Source: Erythrobacter oryzae (GTDB lineage: Bacteria > Pseudomonadota > Alphaproteobacteria > Sphingomonadales > Sphingomonadaceae). Taken from it: a DNA stretch of 64,000 bases. The stretch lies in contig NZ_JASCXI010000002.1 of assembly GCF_030271515.1 (NCBI RefSeq), positions 620,001 to 684,000 of the forward strand. Direction: 5' to 3'. The notes below the pieces were generated by a model. The model saw nothing but the letters and a program-made list of their open reading frames with translations. It did no database searches and was not told the DNA's origin. Position numbers and translations under genes: made by a program. Of the stretch, positions 35,701 through 44,136 are shown piece after piece; positions within the stretch are counted from its first letter, which is position 1; each line of letters starts with the position of its first letter.

Positions 35701-38247
35701 GGCATGGAGTTCGCGCTCGCGTGCCATTACCGCATTGCCGAGCCGGTGGCGCGTTTCGGCCAGCCCGAGATCCGGCTGCGGTTGCTCCCCGGCTATGGCG
35801 GCACCCAGCGCCTGCCGCGCCTGCTCGCCGACCGGCGCGGGGCGGAGGGGGTGCGCGATGCGCTCGATCTGATCCTTGGCGGGCGGAGCATTACGGCGGA
35901 ACAAGCGCACGCGATCGGCGTGGTCGACAGCCTCGTCGAAGGCGCAGAGGATGCGCTCTCCGCCGCCCATGCCGCGGTGCGCGATTTCGTGAAGCACGGG
36001 CCGGGCAGCGCGCTCGGCTGCGCCTTCGCGGAGCGGCAGGCGGCCACCGTGCGCTGGGAAACGGCATCCGATGTCAGCCTCGACGCGGTTCTGGAAGACG
36101 ACTTCCTCCAGCGCATCCTCAGGCAGCTCGAGTGGGCGGGCCGCGATGTCGCGGGGGCACGGGCATTGGACGCCGTGCGCACCGGGCTCGAGCATGGCAT
36201 AACGCAAGGCACGGCGCGCGAGGCGCGGCTGTTCTCGGAAGCCATCGTCGATCCCGAGGGCGGCAAGACCGGCATCAGGCAGTTCATGGACAAGGTTGCG
36301 CCCCCGCTCCCGGTGCGGCGCGATGGCGTGTGGATCGACGCCGAGCACGAGATGCGTGCGCAGGCGTTGGAAGCGGCAGGCGAGCTGCTTCCCGTAGGAG
36401 CGCCGTTCTATCCCGGCGTGACCCCGATCCCGCGTCACCAATACGCCTTCGGCATCGCCCGCGATCCCGACACCGGCCAGCCCCGCTTCGGCCCGCCCGC
36501 GAGCCACGAGAAGGAGCTGATCGTCACCGTGCCCGAGCCCGCGCCCAACGAGGCGCTGCTCTACATGCTGACGAGCGAGGTCAACTTCAACGACATCTGG
36601 GCGCTGACCGGCATACCGGTCTCCCCCTTCGACAGCCACGAAGAAGACGTCCAGATCACCGGATCGGGGGGGATCGCGCTGGTCGCGGCGCTTGGCTCCG
36701 AAACGCGCGCGCAGGGGCGGATCAAGGTCGGCGATCTTGTCACCGTGTATTCCGGCACCAATGACCTGCTCTCGCCGCTGGTCGGCAATGACCCGATGTA
36801 TGCGGACTTCTCGATCCAGGGCTACGAGACCGAGACCGGCAGCCATGCGCAGTTCCTGACAGTCCAAGCGCCCCAGATGCACAAGGTGCCGCCCGACCTC
36901 ACGCTGGAGCAGGCGGGAAGCTATGTGCTGAACCTCGGCACCATCGCGCGCTGCCTGTTCACGACCTTGCAGATCGCGCCGGGGCGGACGCTGTTCATCG
37001 AGGGCGCGGCGACGGGGACTGGGCTCGATGCCCTGCGCTCGTCGGTGCGCACCGGCTTGCAGGTGACGGGGCTGGTGTCCTCCGAGGAACGCGCCGCCTT
37101 CATCACGCAGGTGCAGGGCGCGGTCGGGGCGATCAACCGCAAGGATGCGGCGCTCGCCGACCTCTACACCGTGGTGCCCGAGGACAAGGCCGAAGCTCAG
37201 AAGTGGGAGGCTGCCGGCGCGCCGCTGGTCGAGGAATACAAGGCGCTGAACGGCGGCAAGCTCGCCGATTATGTGGTGAGCCATGCGGGCGAGACGGCCT
37301 TCCCGCGCTCGTTCCAGTTGCTGGCTGAGGGCGGCACGCTCGCCTTCTACGGCGCCTCGTCAGGTTACCACTTCAGCTTCATGGGCAAGCCGGGGACGGC
37401 CAGCCCCGAAGAAATGCTCCGCCGCGCGGCCCTGCGTGGGGGCGAGGCGGTGCTGATCTTCTACGGGCCGGGATCGAGCGAATTGCTCGACGAGACCGGC
37501 CTCGAAATGATCGAAGCCGCTCGCCGCTTCAACGCGAAGAGCGTGATCGCCACCACCACCGACGGCCAGCGCGAATTCCTGCAATCGCTGGGGCTCGAGG
37601 ACGCGATCGAGGGGATCGTCTCGCTCGAGAGCATCCGCCGCCGCGAGGGCGCGAACTTCCACTGGCCCGACACCATGCCGCGCCTGCCCGACGCCAAGGC
37701 CGATATCGAGGTCTTCAAGGCGGCGGTGCGCGACTATCAGGACCGGGTGATGAAGCCCTTCGGCTCGGCGGTCGGCAAGATCCTGCGCTCGCCCGACAAC
37801 CCGCGCGGCAGCCCCGATCTGGTGTTCGAGCGGGCCGGGCAGGACACGCTCGGCATCTCGACCTCGCTGGTGAAGCCCTTCACAGGCCGCGTCATCTTCG
37901 CCGAGGATCTGACCGGGTGCCGCTTCACCTTCTACGCGCCGCAGGTCTGGACCCGCCAGCGCCGCATCTACATGCCGACCGCGCAGATCTTCGGCACGCA
38001 CCTGTGCAACGCCTACGAGGTCGCGCGGATGAACGACATGATCGCGGCAGGGCTGCTCGAAGTGACCGAGCCCGAGGTGGTGCCGTGGGAGGGCCTTCCG
38101 GAAGCGCACCAGGCGATGTGGGACAACCGGCACACGGGATCGACCTATGTGGTCAACCACGCGCTGCCTGAACTCGGCCTCAGAAGCCGCGACGCGCTGC
38201 TCGAAGCATGGGCTGCCGCGCAATCGGCCGGGGAACCGGACGGCTAG
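32707..38247 (+). CDS. pcs: Trifunctional propionyl-CoA synthase
   Basis: This fusion enzyme turns 3-hydroxypropionate, ATP, CoA and NADPH into propionyl-CoA. The 1846-aa protein has an acyl-CoA synthetase part (about 1-873) with 'YTSGSTGKPKG' at 436-446 and the adenylation lysine K831 in 'ETRSGKYMRR'. An enoyl-CoA hydratase part (about 874-1260) has catalytic-type E1001 and E1021. A medium-chain reductase part (about 1270-1846) has the NADPH-binding 'EGAATGTGLDA' near 1432. Length, order and long matching stretches fit the Chloroflexus and Erythrobacter enzyme. The start is uncertain because there is no clear ribosome binding site. Confidence 0.95.
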   Translation: MDRALRTGDGVISVDTLLASPPEALTNPVRTRADWEAMRAAALADPGAFHGEIAARNMHWFVAEAGPSGAWLARGSDGGWHGWDAATGAPVSPVLPAGFTPWHTGFDGSNPPHWRWFVGGRTNAAFSELDRHVLAGHGGEAALIFEGDRWDMSANGGKGAPIDCFTVSRKQLLLEVAKCAVALETLGLKPGDRMALNMPSIVPQIYWTEAAKRMGVVYTAVFGGFSDKTLSDRIADTGARVIVTSDGSYRNAQVAAFKNAYTDPALDNFVPVSTALSILGGLDLELPEGGHETILDTVREALAGEITVDRSDVMRGVGRALINLGSEGRITSADAARVRIAIASSLVTLPPRVEAVIVCRHTHQPDMIWREERDRWSHELTDAALVRVLEGARGAGFAVTSEADLLALSDTDFVRAIWASSKPLPVDADYPMFFIYTSGSTGKPKGIVHSHGYAAGVAETMAASFDARPGDTLFVVADPGWITGQSYLICAPLMTRVTSLVSEGSPVFPHAGRFASMIERHKVRIFKAGVTFLKSIMSDPANLAEVERYDMSGLRVATFCAEPVSPSVQAFGMEHVTPRYINSYWATEHGGIAWTHMFANDDFPLRADAHAYPLPWIVGDVWVEDEAGAGARSGAVAPFARADDGGVPWRKADIGEKGEIVIAAPYPYLARTIWGDIEGFKVADGSVAPEWRGDAKRWEEGYWRRWKGAWAYTQGDFAIQHADGSFSLHGRSDDVINVSGHRMGTEEIEGAVLRDKALAPDSPVGNVLVVGAPHREKGLTPLAFVVPVAGRKLTHEDKRRLFDLVRTEKGAVAVPADFIEVSQFPETRSGKYMRRMVRALVVGEDVGDVTTLRNPEALDELQRVIADWQRKQRMSDEQALFDRHRYFLVQYNTVAPGKQVATVTVTNPPVNALNERAIDELVLVTSTLARDDSVVAVVFTGEGTSSFVAGADIRQMLEEIHTVDEAMVLPNNAHLAFRTIESMNKPCVAAVQGVALGGGMEFALACHYRIAEPVARFGQPEIRLRLLPGYGGTQRLPRLLADRRGAEGVRDALDLILGGRSITAEQAHAIGVVDSLVEGAEDALSAAHAAVRDFVKHGPGSALGCAFAERQAATVRWETASDVSLDAVLEDDFLQRILRQLEWAGRDVAGARALDAVRTGLEHGITQGTAREARLFSEAIVDPEGGKTGIRQFMDKVAPPLPVRRDGVWIDAEHEMRAQALEAAGELLPVGAPFYPGVTPIPRHQYAFGIARDPDTGQPRFGPPASHEKELIVTVPEPAPNEALLYMLTSEVNFNDIWALTGIPVSPFDSHEEDVQITGSGGIALVAALGSETRAQGRIKVGDLVTVYSGTNDLLSPLVGNDPMYADFSIQGYETETGSHAQFLTVQAPQMHKVPPDLTLEQAGSYVLNLGTIARCLFTTLQIAPGRTLFIEGAATGTGLDALRSSVRTGLQVTGLVSSEERAAFITQVQGAVGAINRKDAALADLYTVVPEDKAEAQKWEAAGAPLVEEYKALNGGKLADYVVSHAGETAFPRSFQLLAEGGTLAFYGASSGYHFSFMGKPGTASPEEMLRRAALRGGEAVLIFYGPGSSELLDETGLEMIEAARRFNAKSVIATTTDGQREFLQSLGLEDAIEGIVSLESIRRREGANFHWPDTMPRLPDAKADIEVFKAAVRDYQDRVMKPFGSAVGKILRSPDNPRGSPDLVFERAGQDTLGISTSLVKPFTGRVIFAEDLTGCRFTFYAPQVWTRQRRIYMPTAQIFGTHLCNAYEVARMNDMIAAGLLEVTEPEVVPWEGLPEAHQAMWDNRHTGSTYVVNHALPELGLRSRDALLEAWAAAQSAGEPDG

Positions 38248-38351
38248 CTCATGCATTGCACTTTTTGAAACGTTCTTCCCTCTCCTCCCCAGAGAATGAA
38301 CGAAACGCAAAGCGAAGCCCGCCTTCGCGGTAATTCTGTGAGGAGAGAGTC

Positions 38352-41300
38352 ATGGCCAAACCGAAAGCCGTTGCCGCTGCGCCTGCTCTGCAAGGCGATA
38401 TTCCGGGCCGCCTCGCCGGCAAGATCGCCGTCGTCACGGGGGCCGCGGGCAATCTCGGCGGGCATATCGTCACGCATTACCTTGCAGAAGGCGCAACCGT
38501 GGTGATGACGGGCCGCACGCCCGATCGCACCAAGGCGGCGGCCGAGGCTCTGCTGAAGGCCACGGGCGCGGATCCCGCGCGGCTCGCCACCGTGGCGCTC
38601 GACGGGGGCGACATCGCCTCGGTGCGCGCGGCGATTGCCGAGGTGGTGAAGCAGTTCGGGCGGATCGACATTCTGGTGAACAACGCCGGAAGCGCGGGGC
38701 CCAAGCAGCCGATCGAGAACCTGCCGCTCTCGGCAGAAGAGCTCGCCGCGCTCCAGAAGACCGGCTCGACCGACAGCGAGACCGTCGGCCAGGCGCTGCG
38801 CAACATCTTCGGCGTCGCGTGGAACGTCGCGCGGGTCGCGGCCGAGCACATCCCCGAGGGCGGGTCGATCATCAACGTCTCGACCATCTTCAGCCGCACG
38901 CCCTATTACGCGCGCGCGGCCTATGTCGTCCCCAAGGCGGCGATGAACGCGTGGAGCCGCGAATTGAGCCTCGAGCTCGGGCCCAAGGGCATCCGCGTCA
39001 ACCTCGTCTACCCCGGCCCGATCGAGAGCGAGCGCATCCGCAACGTCTTCGCCGCGATGGACGCCGCGCGCGGGGACGCGGCGGGGACCACCGCGACGCA
39101 GTTCTTCGACATGATGAGCCTCGAGCGCGCGACCGGCGGCAACGAGAAGGCCAAGACCTTCCCGACGCCGACCGACATCGCGACGACCTGCGTCTTCCTC
39201 GGCTCGGACGAGAGCGCGGCTTATAATGGCCACGATTTCGAAGTCACCCACGGGATGAGCGTGCGCAAGGAGCAGCGCTCGACCTATCTCGCGCGGCCCA
39301 CGATGCGCTCGATGGACGGCACGGGTCTGGCGGTGCTGATCGCGGCGGGGGACGACTGGGAGGAGGCGCTCGAAATCGCGCAGGTGCAGCTCGCCTGCGG
39401 GGCCGAGGTCGTGCTCGGCCTGCCGCGCGCTGCCGACGTCGCGATTGCCGAGAAGCGTTGCGCGGCGCTCGGGCTGGGGGACAAGCTCAGCATCATCCGC
39501 TTCAGCCGCAAGGACCCGGCGGCGATGGAAGCCGCGCTCGAGGATTATACCAAGGGCGGCACCCCGGTCAGCGGTGCGCTGTTCCTTCCGGCGCTCGGCG
39601 CGGGCGAACTCAGCGGCGCGATCACGGCGGCGGATGACGGCGTGGTCGAAGCGCTGATGGACGCCGAACTCGCGGGCAACATGGCGCTCGCGCGGACCAT
39701 GAGCCGCTACTGGAAGCGGCACGACAACCTGCTCCAGCCGCCCCGCTTCGTCTTCGTCAGCCATGCGAGCGACGGGAAGGGCGACATCTACGGCCACATC
39801 CTGCGCGCCGCCACGGAACAGCTGATCCGCATCTGGCGCGACGAGAGCGAGATCGACACCGCCCATGGCCGCCGCCGTCAGGCGGAGTGGGGCAACCAGA
39901 TCGTGCGCTTCACCAACACCGAGGCCGAGAACATCCGCTTCACCGCGGGCCACGCCGCGCGCATCCTCTTGAAGGAGAGCAAGCTCGGCGAGATCACGCT
40001 CTATGTCCCCGCCAATATCGGCGAGGCGACGGGCGCTCGGAAGGCCATGCCGGGCTTCAGCGAGAACATCACCGGGCTGCATCTGGGCAAGGTGGCGCTG
40101 ATCACGGGCGGTTCGGCCGGGATCGGCGGACAGGTCGCGCGCCTGCTCGCGCTGGCAGGCGGCAAGGTGATGATGGTCGCGCGGCGCGAGAGCGAGCTGG
40201 CGGTGGCGCGGGCGAAGATCGTCTCCGAGCTGGAAGACATCGGCTTCGCGGGCGTCGAGCGGCGGGTGCAGACCCTCGCCAATGTCGATGTCAGCAACTT
40301 TGAAAGCCTCAAGGGCGCAGTTGACGCGACCCTGAAAGCCTTCGGGCGGATCGACTACCTGATCAACAACGCAGGCGTCGCGGGCGCTGAGGACATGGTC
40401 GTCGACATGACGGTCGATGCCTGGAACTACACGCTCGATGCGAACCTCGTGTCGAACTATTTCCTGATGCACCACGTCGCGCCGCTGATGAAGGCGCAAG
40501 GCTCGGGCTATATCCTCAATGTTTCGAGCTACTTCGGGGGCGAAAAATATCTTGCGGTCGCCTACCCTAACCGCGCCGACTACGCCGTGTCCAAGGCGGG
40601 TCAGCGCGCGATGGTCGAGAGCATGGCGCGCTATCTCGGCCCCGAGGTGCAGTTCAACGCGATCGCGCCGGGCCCCGTGGATGGTGACCGCCTGTCGGGC
40701 ACCGGCGGCAAGCCCGGCCTGTTCGAGCGGCGCGGCAAGCTGATCCTCGAGAACAAGCGACTGAACGCCGTCCACGCCGCCGCGATCAAGGCGATCCGGC
40801 GCGGGGTGCGAGTCGAGGCGGTGCTGGCGCGGCTCGCGCGCAACGACACCACCAAGATGAGCCACGACACCAACAACCCGCGCGAACTGCGCGAGCTGGC
40901 GCTAGCCTGCGCGCGCGAGGGGGATGGCACCTGCACCTGGGACCAGTATCTCCTCACCCCGCAAATCGCCGCCGCGCTGATCGGGCGCCTCAGGCAGGCG
41001 GGTCTGTTCCTCGACGCGCCCGAGTGGAACGACCGCCCGGCGTCGGAAGACGGCGACTGGCTGATGCGCGTGCCGCCAGAGGATGCGCCCTACCTCCCCG
41101 CCGACAAGATCGCGGTCGAGGCCAAGAAGGTCGGCAGCGGAGTCCTGTCAAAGCTCTACCTCGGCAAGATGCCGACCGAGCATGACGTGGCCCAGGCGAC
41201 GGTGTTCTTCCTCGCCGACCGCGCGGTCTCGGGCGAGACATTCATGCCCTCGGGCGGCCTCTCGGTGGAACGCTCCACCACCGAGCGCGAACTGTTCGGC

Positions 41301-42044
41301 TCGCCCAAGCAGGAGCGCCTCGACCAGATGCGCGGCAAGACCGTGTGGATCATCGGCGAACACCTCGCCGATTACCTCGCCGAGACCGCGCGCGCCTTCA
41401 TCGAGGATTGCCATGCGGCCAACGTGGTCGTCATCACCCGCACCGCCGAAGCCTTCGAGGCGATCAAGGCGCAGCTCGAGCCCGAGACTGCCGAGGCGCT
41501 GACCTCGCTGGTCAAGACCACCGACATCGAAGCCGCGATGGACGAGGCGCTGCTCGCCTGGGGCAAGCCGACCACCATCCTCTCGACGCCGATGTCGGCG
41601 CTGCCCGGCAAGCTGTTCGCGACCGACGATCCGCTCACGCCGGAGGAGTTCCGCGCCGTGGTGGCCGACAACCTCACCCACCACTTCCGCGTCTCGCGCC
41701 GCGCCTCGCTCTACGACGATTGCCAGCTGGTGCTGACCAGCCCCGACGTGCCGATGGGCGACAAGTCCCCGGCCTTTGCGCTGGCGAACTTCATCAAGAC
41801 CACGCTCCATGCCTTTACGGCCACCCTTGCAGTCGAGAACGAGCGGCTGGTCCACGATGTGCCCGTCAACCAGATCAACCTCACCCGCCGCGTGCAGTCG
41901 GAGGAACCGCGTGATCTCGACGAGCATCTCGAAGAGGTGCGGCGTTTCGCCCGCGCGGTGCTGCTGGTCGGCGCGCCGCTGCCCGATGCCGAGGATTCGC
42001 GGTATCGTGCGCGGATTTATCGCGGCATGTCGATGACCGTCTGA
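38352..42044 (+). CDS. mcr: Bifunctional malonyl-CoA reductase
   Basis: This enzyme reduces malonyl-CoA to malonate semialdehyde and on to 3-hydroxypropionate with NADPH. The 1230-aa protein is a tandem of SDR units. The N-terminal half has 'TGAAGNLGG' (29-37), 'NNAGSAG' and Tyr191/Lys195. The C-terminal half has 'TGGSAGIGG' (585-593) and Tyr744/Lys748. Each half also has a degenerate second SDR unit. This is the Chloroflexus architecture (~1220 aa), in which the C half makes the semialdehyde and the N half the alcohol. The ATG follows GAGGAGAGAG, 104 bases after pcs. Confidence 0.95.
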   Translation: MAKPKAVAAAPALQGDIPGRLAGKIAVVTGAAGNLGGHIVTHYLAEGATVVMTGRTPDRTKAAAEALLKATGADPARLATVALDGGDIASVRAAIAEVVKQFGRIDILVNNAGSAGPKQPIENLPLSAEELAALQKTGSTDSETVGQALRNIFGVAWNVARVAAEHIPEGGSIINVSTIFSRTPYYARAAYVVPKAAMNAWSRELSLELGPKGIRVNLVYPGPIESERIRNVFAAMDAARGDAAGTTATQFFDMMSLERATGGNEKAKTFPTPTDIATTCVFLGSDESAAYNGHDFEVTHGMSVRKEQRSTYLARPTMRSMDGTGLAVLIAAGDDWEEALEIAQVQLACGAEVVLGLPRAADVAIAEKRCAALGLGDKLSIIRFSRKDPAAMEAALEDYTKGGTPVSGALFLPALGAGELSGAITAADDGVVEALMDAELAGNMALARTMSRYWKRHDNLLQPPRFVFVSHASDGKGDIYGHILRAATEQLIRIWRDESEIDTAHGRRRQAEWGNQIVRFTNTEAENIRFTAGHAARILLKESKLGEITLYVPANIGEATGARKAMPGFSENITGLHLGKVALITGGSAGIGGQVARLLALAGGKVMMVARRESELAVARAKIVSELEDIGFAGVERRVQTLANVDVSNFESLKGAVDATLKAFGRIDYLINNAGVAGAEDMVVDMTVDAWNYTLDANLVSNYFLMHHVAPLMKAQGSGYILNVSSYFGGEKYLAVAYPNRADYAVSKAGQRAMVESMARYLGPEVQFNAIAPGPVDGDRLSGTGGKPGLFERRGKLILENKRLNAVHAAAIKAIRRGVRVEAVLARLARNDTTKMSHDTNNPRELRELALACAREGDGTCTWDQYLLTPQIAAALIGRLRQAGLFLDAPEWNDRPASEDGDWLMRVPPEDAPYLPADKIAVEAKKVGSGVLSKLYLGKMPTEHDVAQATVFFLADRAVSGETFMPSGGLSVERSTTERELFGSPKQERLDQMRGKTVWIIGEHLADYLAETARAFIEDCHAANVVVITRTAEAFEAIKAQLEPETAEALTSLVKTTDIEAAMDEALLAWGKPTTILSTPMSALPGKLFATDDPLTPEEFRAVVADNLTHHFRVSRRASLYDDCQLVLTSPDVPMGDKSPAFALANFIKTTLHAFTATLAVENERLVHDVPVNQINLTRRVQSEEPRDLDEHLEEVRRFARAVLLVGAPLPDAEDSRYRARIYRGMSMTV

Positions 42045-42063
42045 GGCCGGGGGAGGGGGCCTC

Positions 42064-42990
42064 GTGATCCAGTACCTGCCCTTCGAAAAGCCGATCGAGG
42101 CGCTCGACAGGCATGTGGCGGAGCTCTCCGCCCATGCCGAGGGCACCGAGGAGGCGCGGATGCTGCGCGAGCGGGCGGACAAGCTGCTCGCCGACACCTA
42201 TGCGCGCCTCTCCCCGTGGGAGCGCACGCTGGTCGCGCGGCACCCGCAGCGCCCCCGCTTCGAGAAGCTGGTCGCGGGGCTGTTCAGCGAATTCTTCCCC
42301 ATCGCGGGCGACCGCACCTTCGGCGACGATCAGGCGATCATCGGCGGCTTTGCGCGCTTCGAGGGGCGCAAGGTGGTGGTGATCGGCCATGTGAAGGGCG
42401 AGGACACGCCGGGGCGCCTCCGCCACAATTTCGGCATGGCGCGGCCCGAGGGCTATCGCAAGGCGATCCGCCTGATGGAGCTCGCCGACCGTTTCGGCCT
42501 CCCCGTGGTGACGCTCGTCGACACCCCCGGCGCCTTCCCCGGCGTCGATGCCGAGGCGCGCGGGCAGGCCGAGGCCATCGCCCGCTCGACCGAGGCCTGC
42601 CTCGCGCTCGGGGTGCCGCTTGTGGCGGTGATCATCGGTGAGGGCGGATCGGGCGGGGCGGTGGCGCTGGCGGCGGCGAACCGGGTCCTGATGATGGAGC
42701 ACGCGGTCTATTCGGTGATCTCGCCCGAAGGTTGCGCGTCGATCCTGTGGCGCAGCGCCGCGCAGGCGGCGACCGCGGCCGAGGCAATGCGGGTGACGGC
42801 GGGCGACCTGCTCAAACTGGGCGTGATCCACCGCATCGTCTACGAACCGCGCGGCGGCGCGCACCGCGACCATGGCGAGACAGTGAAGCGTCTGGCGCTG
42901 GCCCTGCGTGCGGAACTCGATGTGCTTGCCGCGCTGACACCTGCCGAACTGTGCCGCGAGCGCGAGGAGTTCTTCCTCAGGCTGGGCTAG
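42064..42990 (+). CDS. accA: Acetyl-CoA carboxylase carboxyltransferase, alpha subunit
   Basis: AccA with AccD transfers the carboxyl group from biotin to acetyl-CoA, giving malonyl-CoA, which is the substrate of the preceding gene. The 308-aa protein starts at GTG 42064 after GGGGGAGG. It shows 'KPIEALDRHVAEL', 'RHPQRP', 'GHVKGEDT', 'FGMARPEGYRKA', 'DTPGAFPGVDAEARGQ', 'GEGGSGGAVALA' and 'SPEGCASILW'. It lies 19 bases after mcr, so it is almost surely co-transcribed. Whether it is the only accA in the genome cannot be seen here. It ends convergently with the next gene (4-base overlap). Confidence 0.94.
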   Translation: MIQYLPFEKPIEALDRHVAELSAHAEGTEEARMLRERADKLLADTYARLSPWERTLVARHPQRPRFEKLVAGLFSEFFPIAGDRTFGDDQAIIGGFARFEGRKVVVIGHVKGEDTPGRLRHNFGMARPEGYRKAIRLMELADRFGLPVVTLVDTPGAFPGVDAEARGQAEAIARSTEACLALGVPLVAVIIGEGGSGGAVALAAANRVLMMEHAVYSVISPEGCASILWRSAAQAATAAEAMRVTAGDLLKLGVIHRIVYEPRGGAHRDHGETVKRLALALRAELDVLAALTPAELCREREEFFLRLG

Positions 42991-44072
42991 AAGAGGACGT
43001 TCTCGTATTCGGTCGCGGTCCCGCCCGCGGGCAGGCTGATCCGGTCGCCATCGCGGCTGATGCGGATCGGGCCGTCGTAGGCCGCGTCGGTGCCATCGAG
43101 GAACAGCCGCTCGACCATCGCGAAGGGCATCGGCGGGATAGTGTGGTAGAACACCAGCATCCGCGCGCCCGCCATCTGCGCGACCTTCGCCGCCTCGATC
43201 GGGGAGGCGTGATAGCCCGGAATATCGGCCATCACCTTGGCGATCGCGGCCGAGCCGTTGCGCTGCGCCGCCGCGCGCATCTTGCCGACTAGTTCGCGGT
43301 CGAGCGCCTCGTGGAACAGCACGTCCACGCCCTTGGCCGCGCGGGCGAAACGCGGGTCATAGGCGGTGTCGCCGCTGATCGCGATCGAGCGGCCCTTGTA
43401 GTCCACCCGGTAGCCATAGGCGTCCTTGACCGGCTCGTGGCTGACGCGGATCGCGGTGACGGTGAGATCGCCCTGCTTCAGCACCACCACGCTCTCGGCG
43501 CCGGGAGGGATGACGATCTCTTCAGGCGCCAGCCCCGCGCCCGCCGGATTGGCGATGGCCGCGCCGTGATGCGCGGTGCGATAGGTCGCGTCGAGCGCGT
43601 AGGCGGCGTTGAAGCCCTCCGCGACCGCGATCGTGCCCGGCGGGCCCGAGACAGGGAGGGGCGTCGCCCGCGCTCCCTGCACCCAGCTCTGCACCATAAG
43701 CTCGCCGAGGCCGTCGAAGTGGTCGGAGTGGAGGTGGGTGAGGAACAGCCGCTCGGTCTTGCCCACCGGAAAGCCCATCCGCCCCAGCACCCGCATGCTG
43801 CCCGAACCGACATCGAAGATCATCCGCGTGTCGCCCGCGATCACCGCGATGCAGGCGCCTGCCCGCTCGGTGTCGGCCATCGGCGAGCCTGTGCCGCAGA
43901 CATAGGCGTGGAGGCCATCGGGCAGCGCGGCGCTGGGATCGGTGCCGACATTGGCGTCGATCACCCGCCCGACGAGATACTCCGCCAGCGGCCGCTCGAA
44001 GAGTTTGAACGCGCCTGCGCCGATCACGGCAAGGCCGAGAATGGCGAGCACGATGCGGCCTTTGCGGCTCAT
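42987..44072 (-). CDS. Membrane-anchored metallo-beta-lactamase-fold hydrolase
   Basis: The 361-aa protein has an N-terminal signal anchor (about 7-25, 'IVLAILGLAVIGAGAF'). An MBL domain follows, with the zinc motif HLHSDH (113-118), a later histidine in 'AIRVSHEP', the Asp in 'ISGDT' and the last His in 'VFYHTIPP'. The closest overall type is the RNase Z/arylsulfatase-like group of extracytoplasmic hydrolases. The substrate is unknown. It faces accA tail to tail and is probably not functionally tied to the 3-hydroxypropionate genes. Confidence 0.85.
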   Translation of the reverse strand: MSRKGRIVLAILGLAVIGAGAFKLFERPLAEYLVGRVIDANVGTDPSAALPDGLHAYVCGTGSPMADTERAGACIAVIAGDTRMIFDVGSGSMRVLGRMGFPVGKTERLFLTHLHSDHFDGLGELMVQSWVQGARATPLPVSGPPGTIAVAEGFNAAYALDATYRTAHHGAAIANPAGAGLAPEEIVIPPGAESVVVLKQGDLTVTAIRVSHEPVKDAYGYRVDYKGRSIAISGDTAYDPRFARAAKGVDVLFHEALDRELVGKMRAAAQRNGSAAIAKVMADIPGYHASPIEAAKVAQMAGARMLVFYHTIPPMPFAMVERLFLDGTDAAYDGPIRISRDGDRISLPAGGTATEYENVLF

Positions 44073-44136
44073 GACGGCATTTCCCCCCGGTTGCCCTGCC
44101 GCGGCGGCGCGGGCGATCCCATGCTCCGGGGTTAGA

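Noticed and set aside
38244..40865. Minus-strand open frame of 873 codons
   Set aside because: It is antisense to malonyl-CoA reductase, with no motif and His/Arg/Asp-rich shadow composition.
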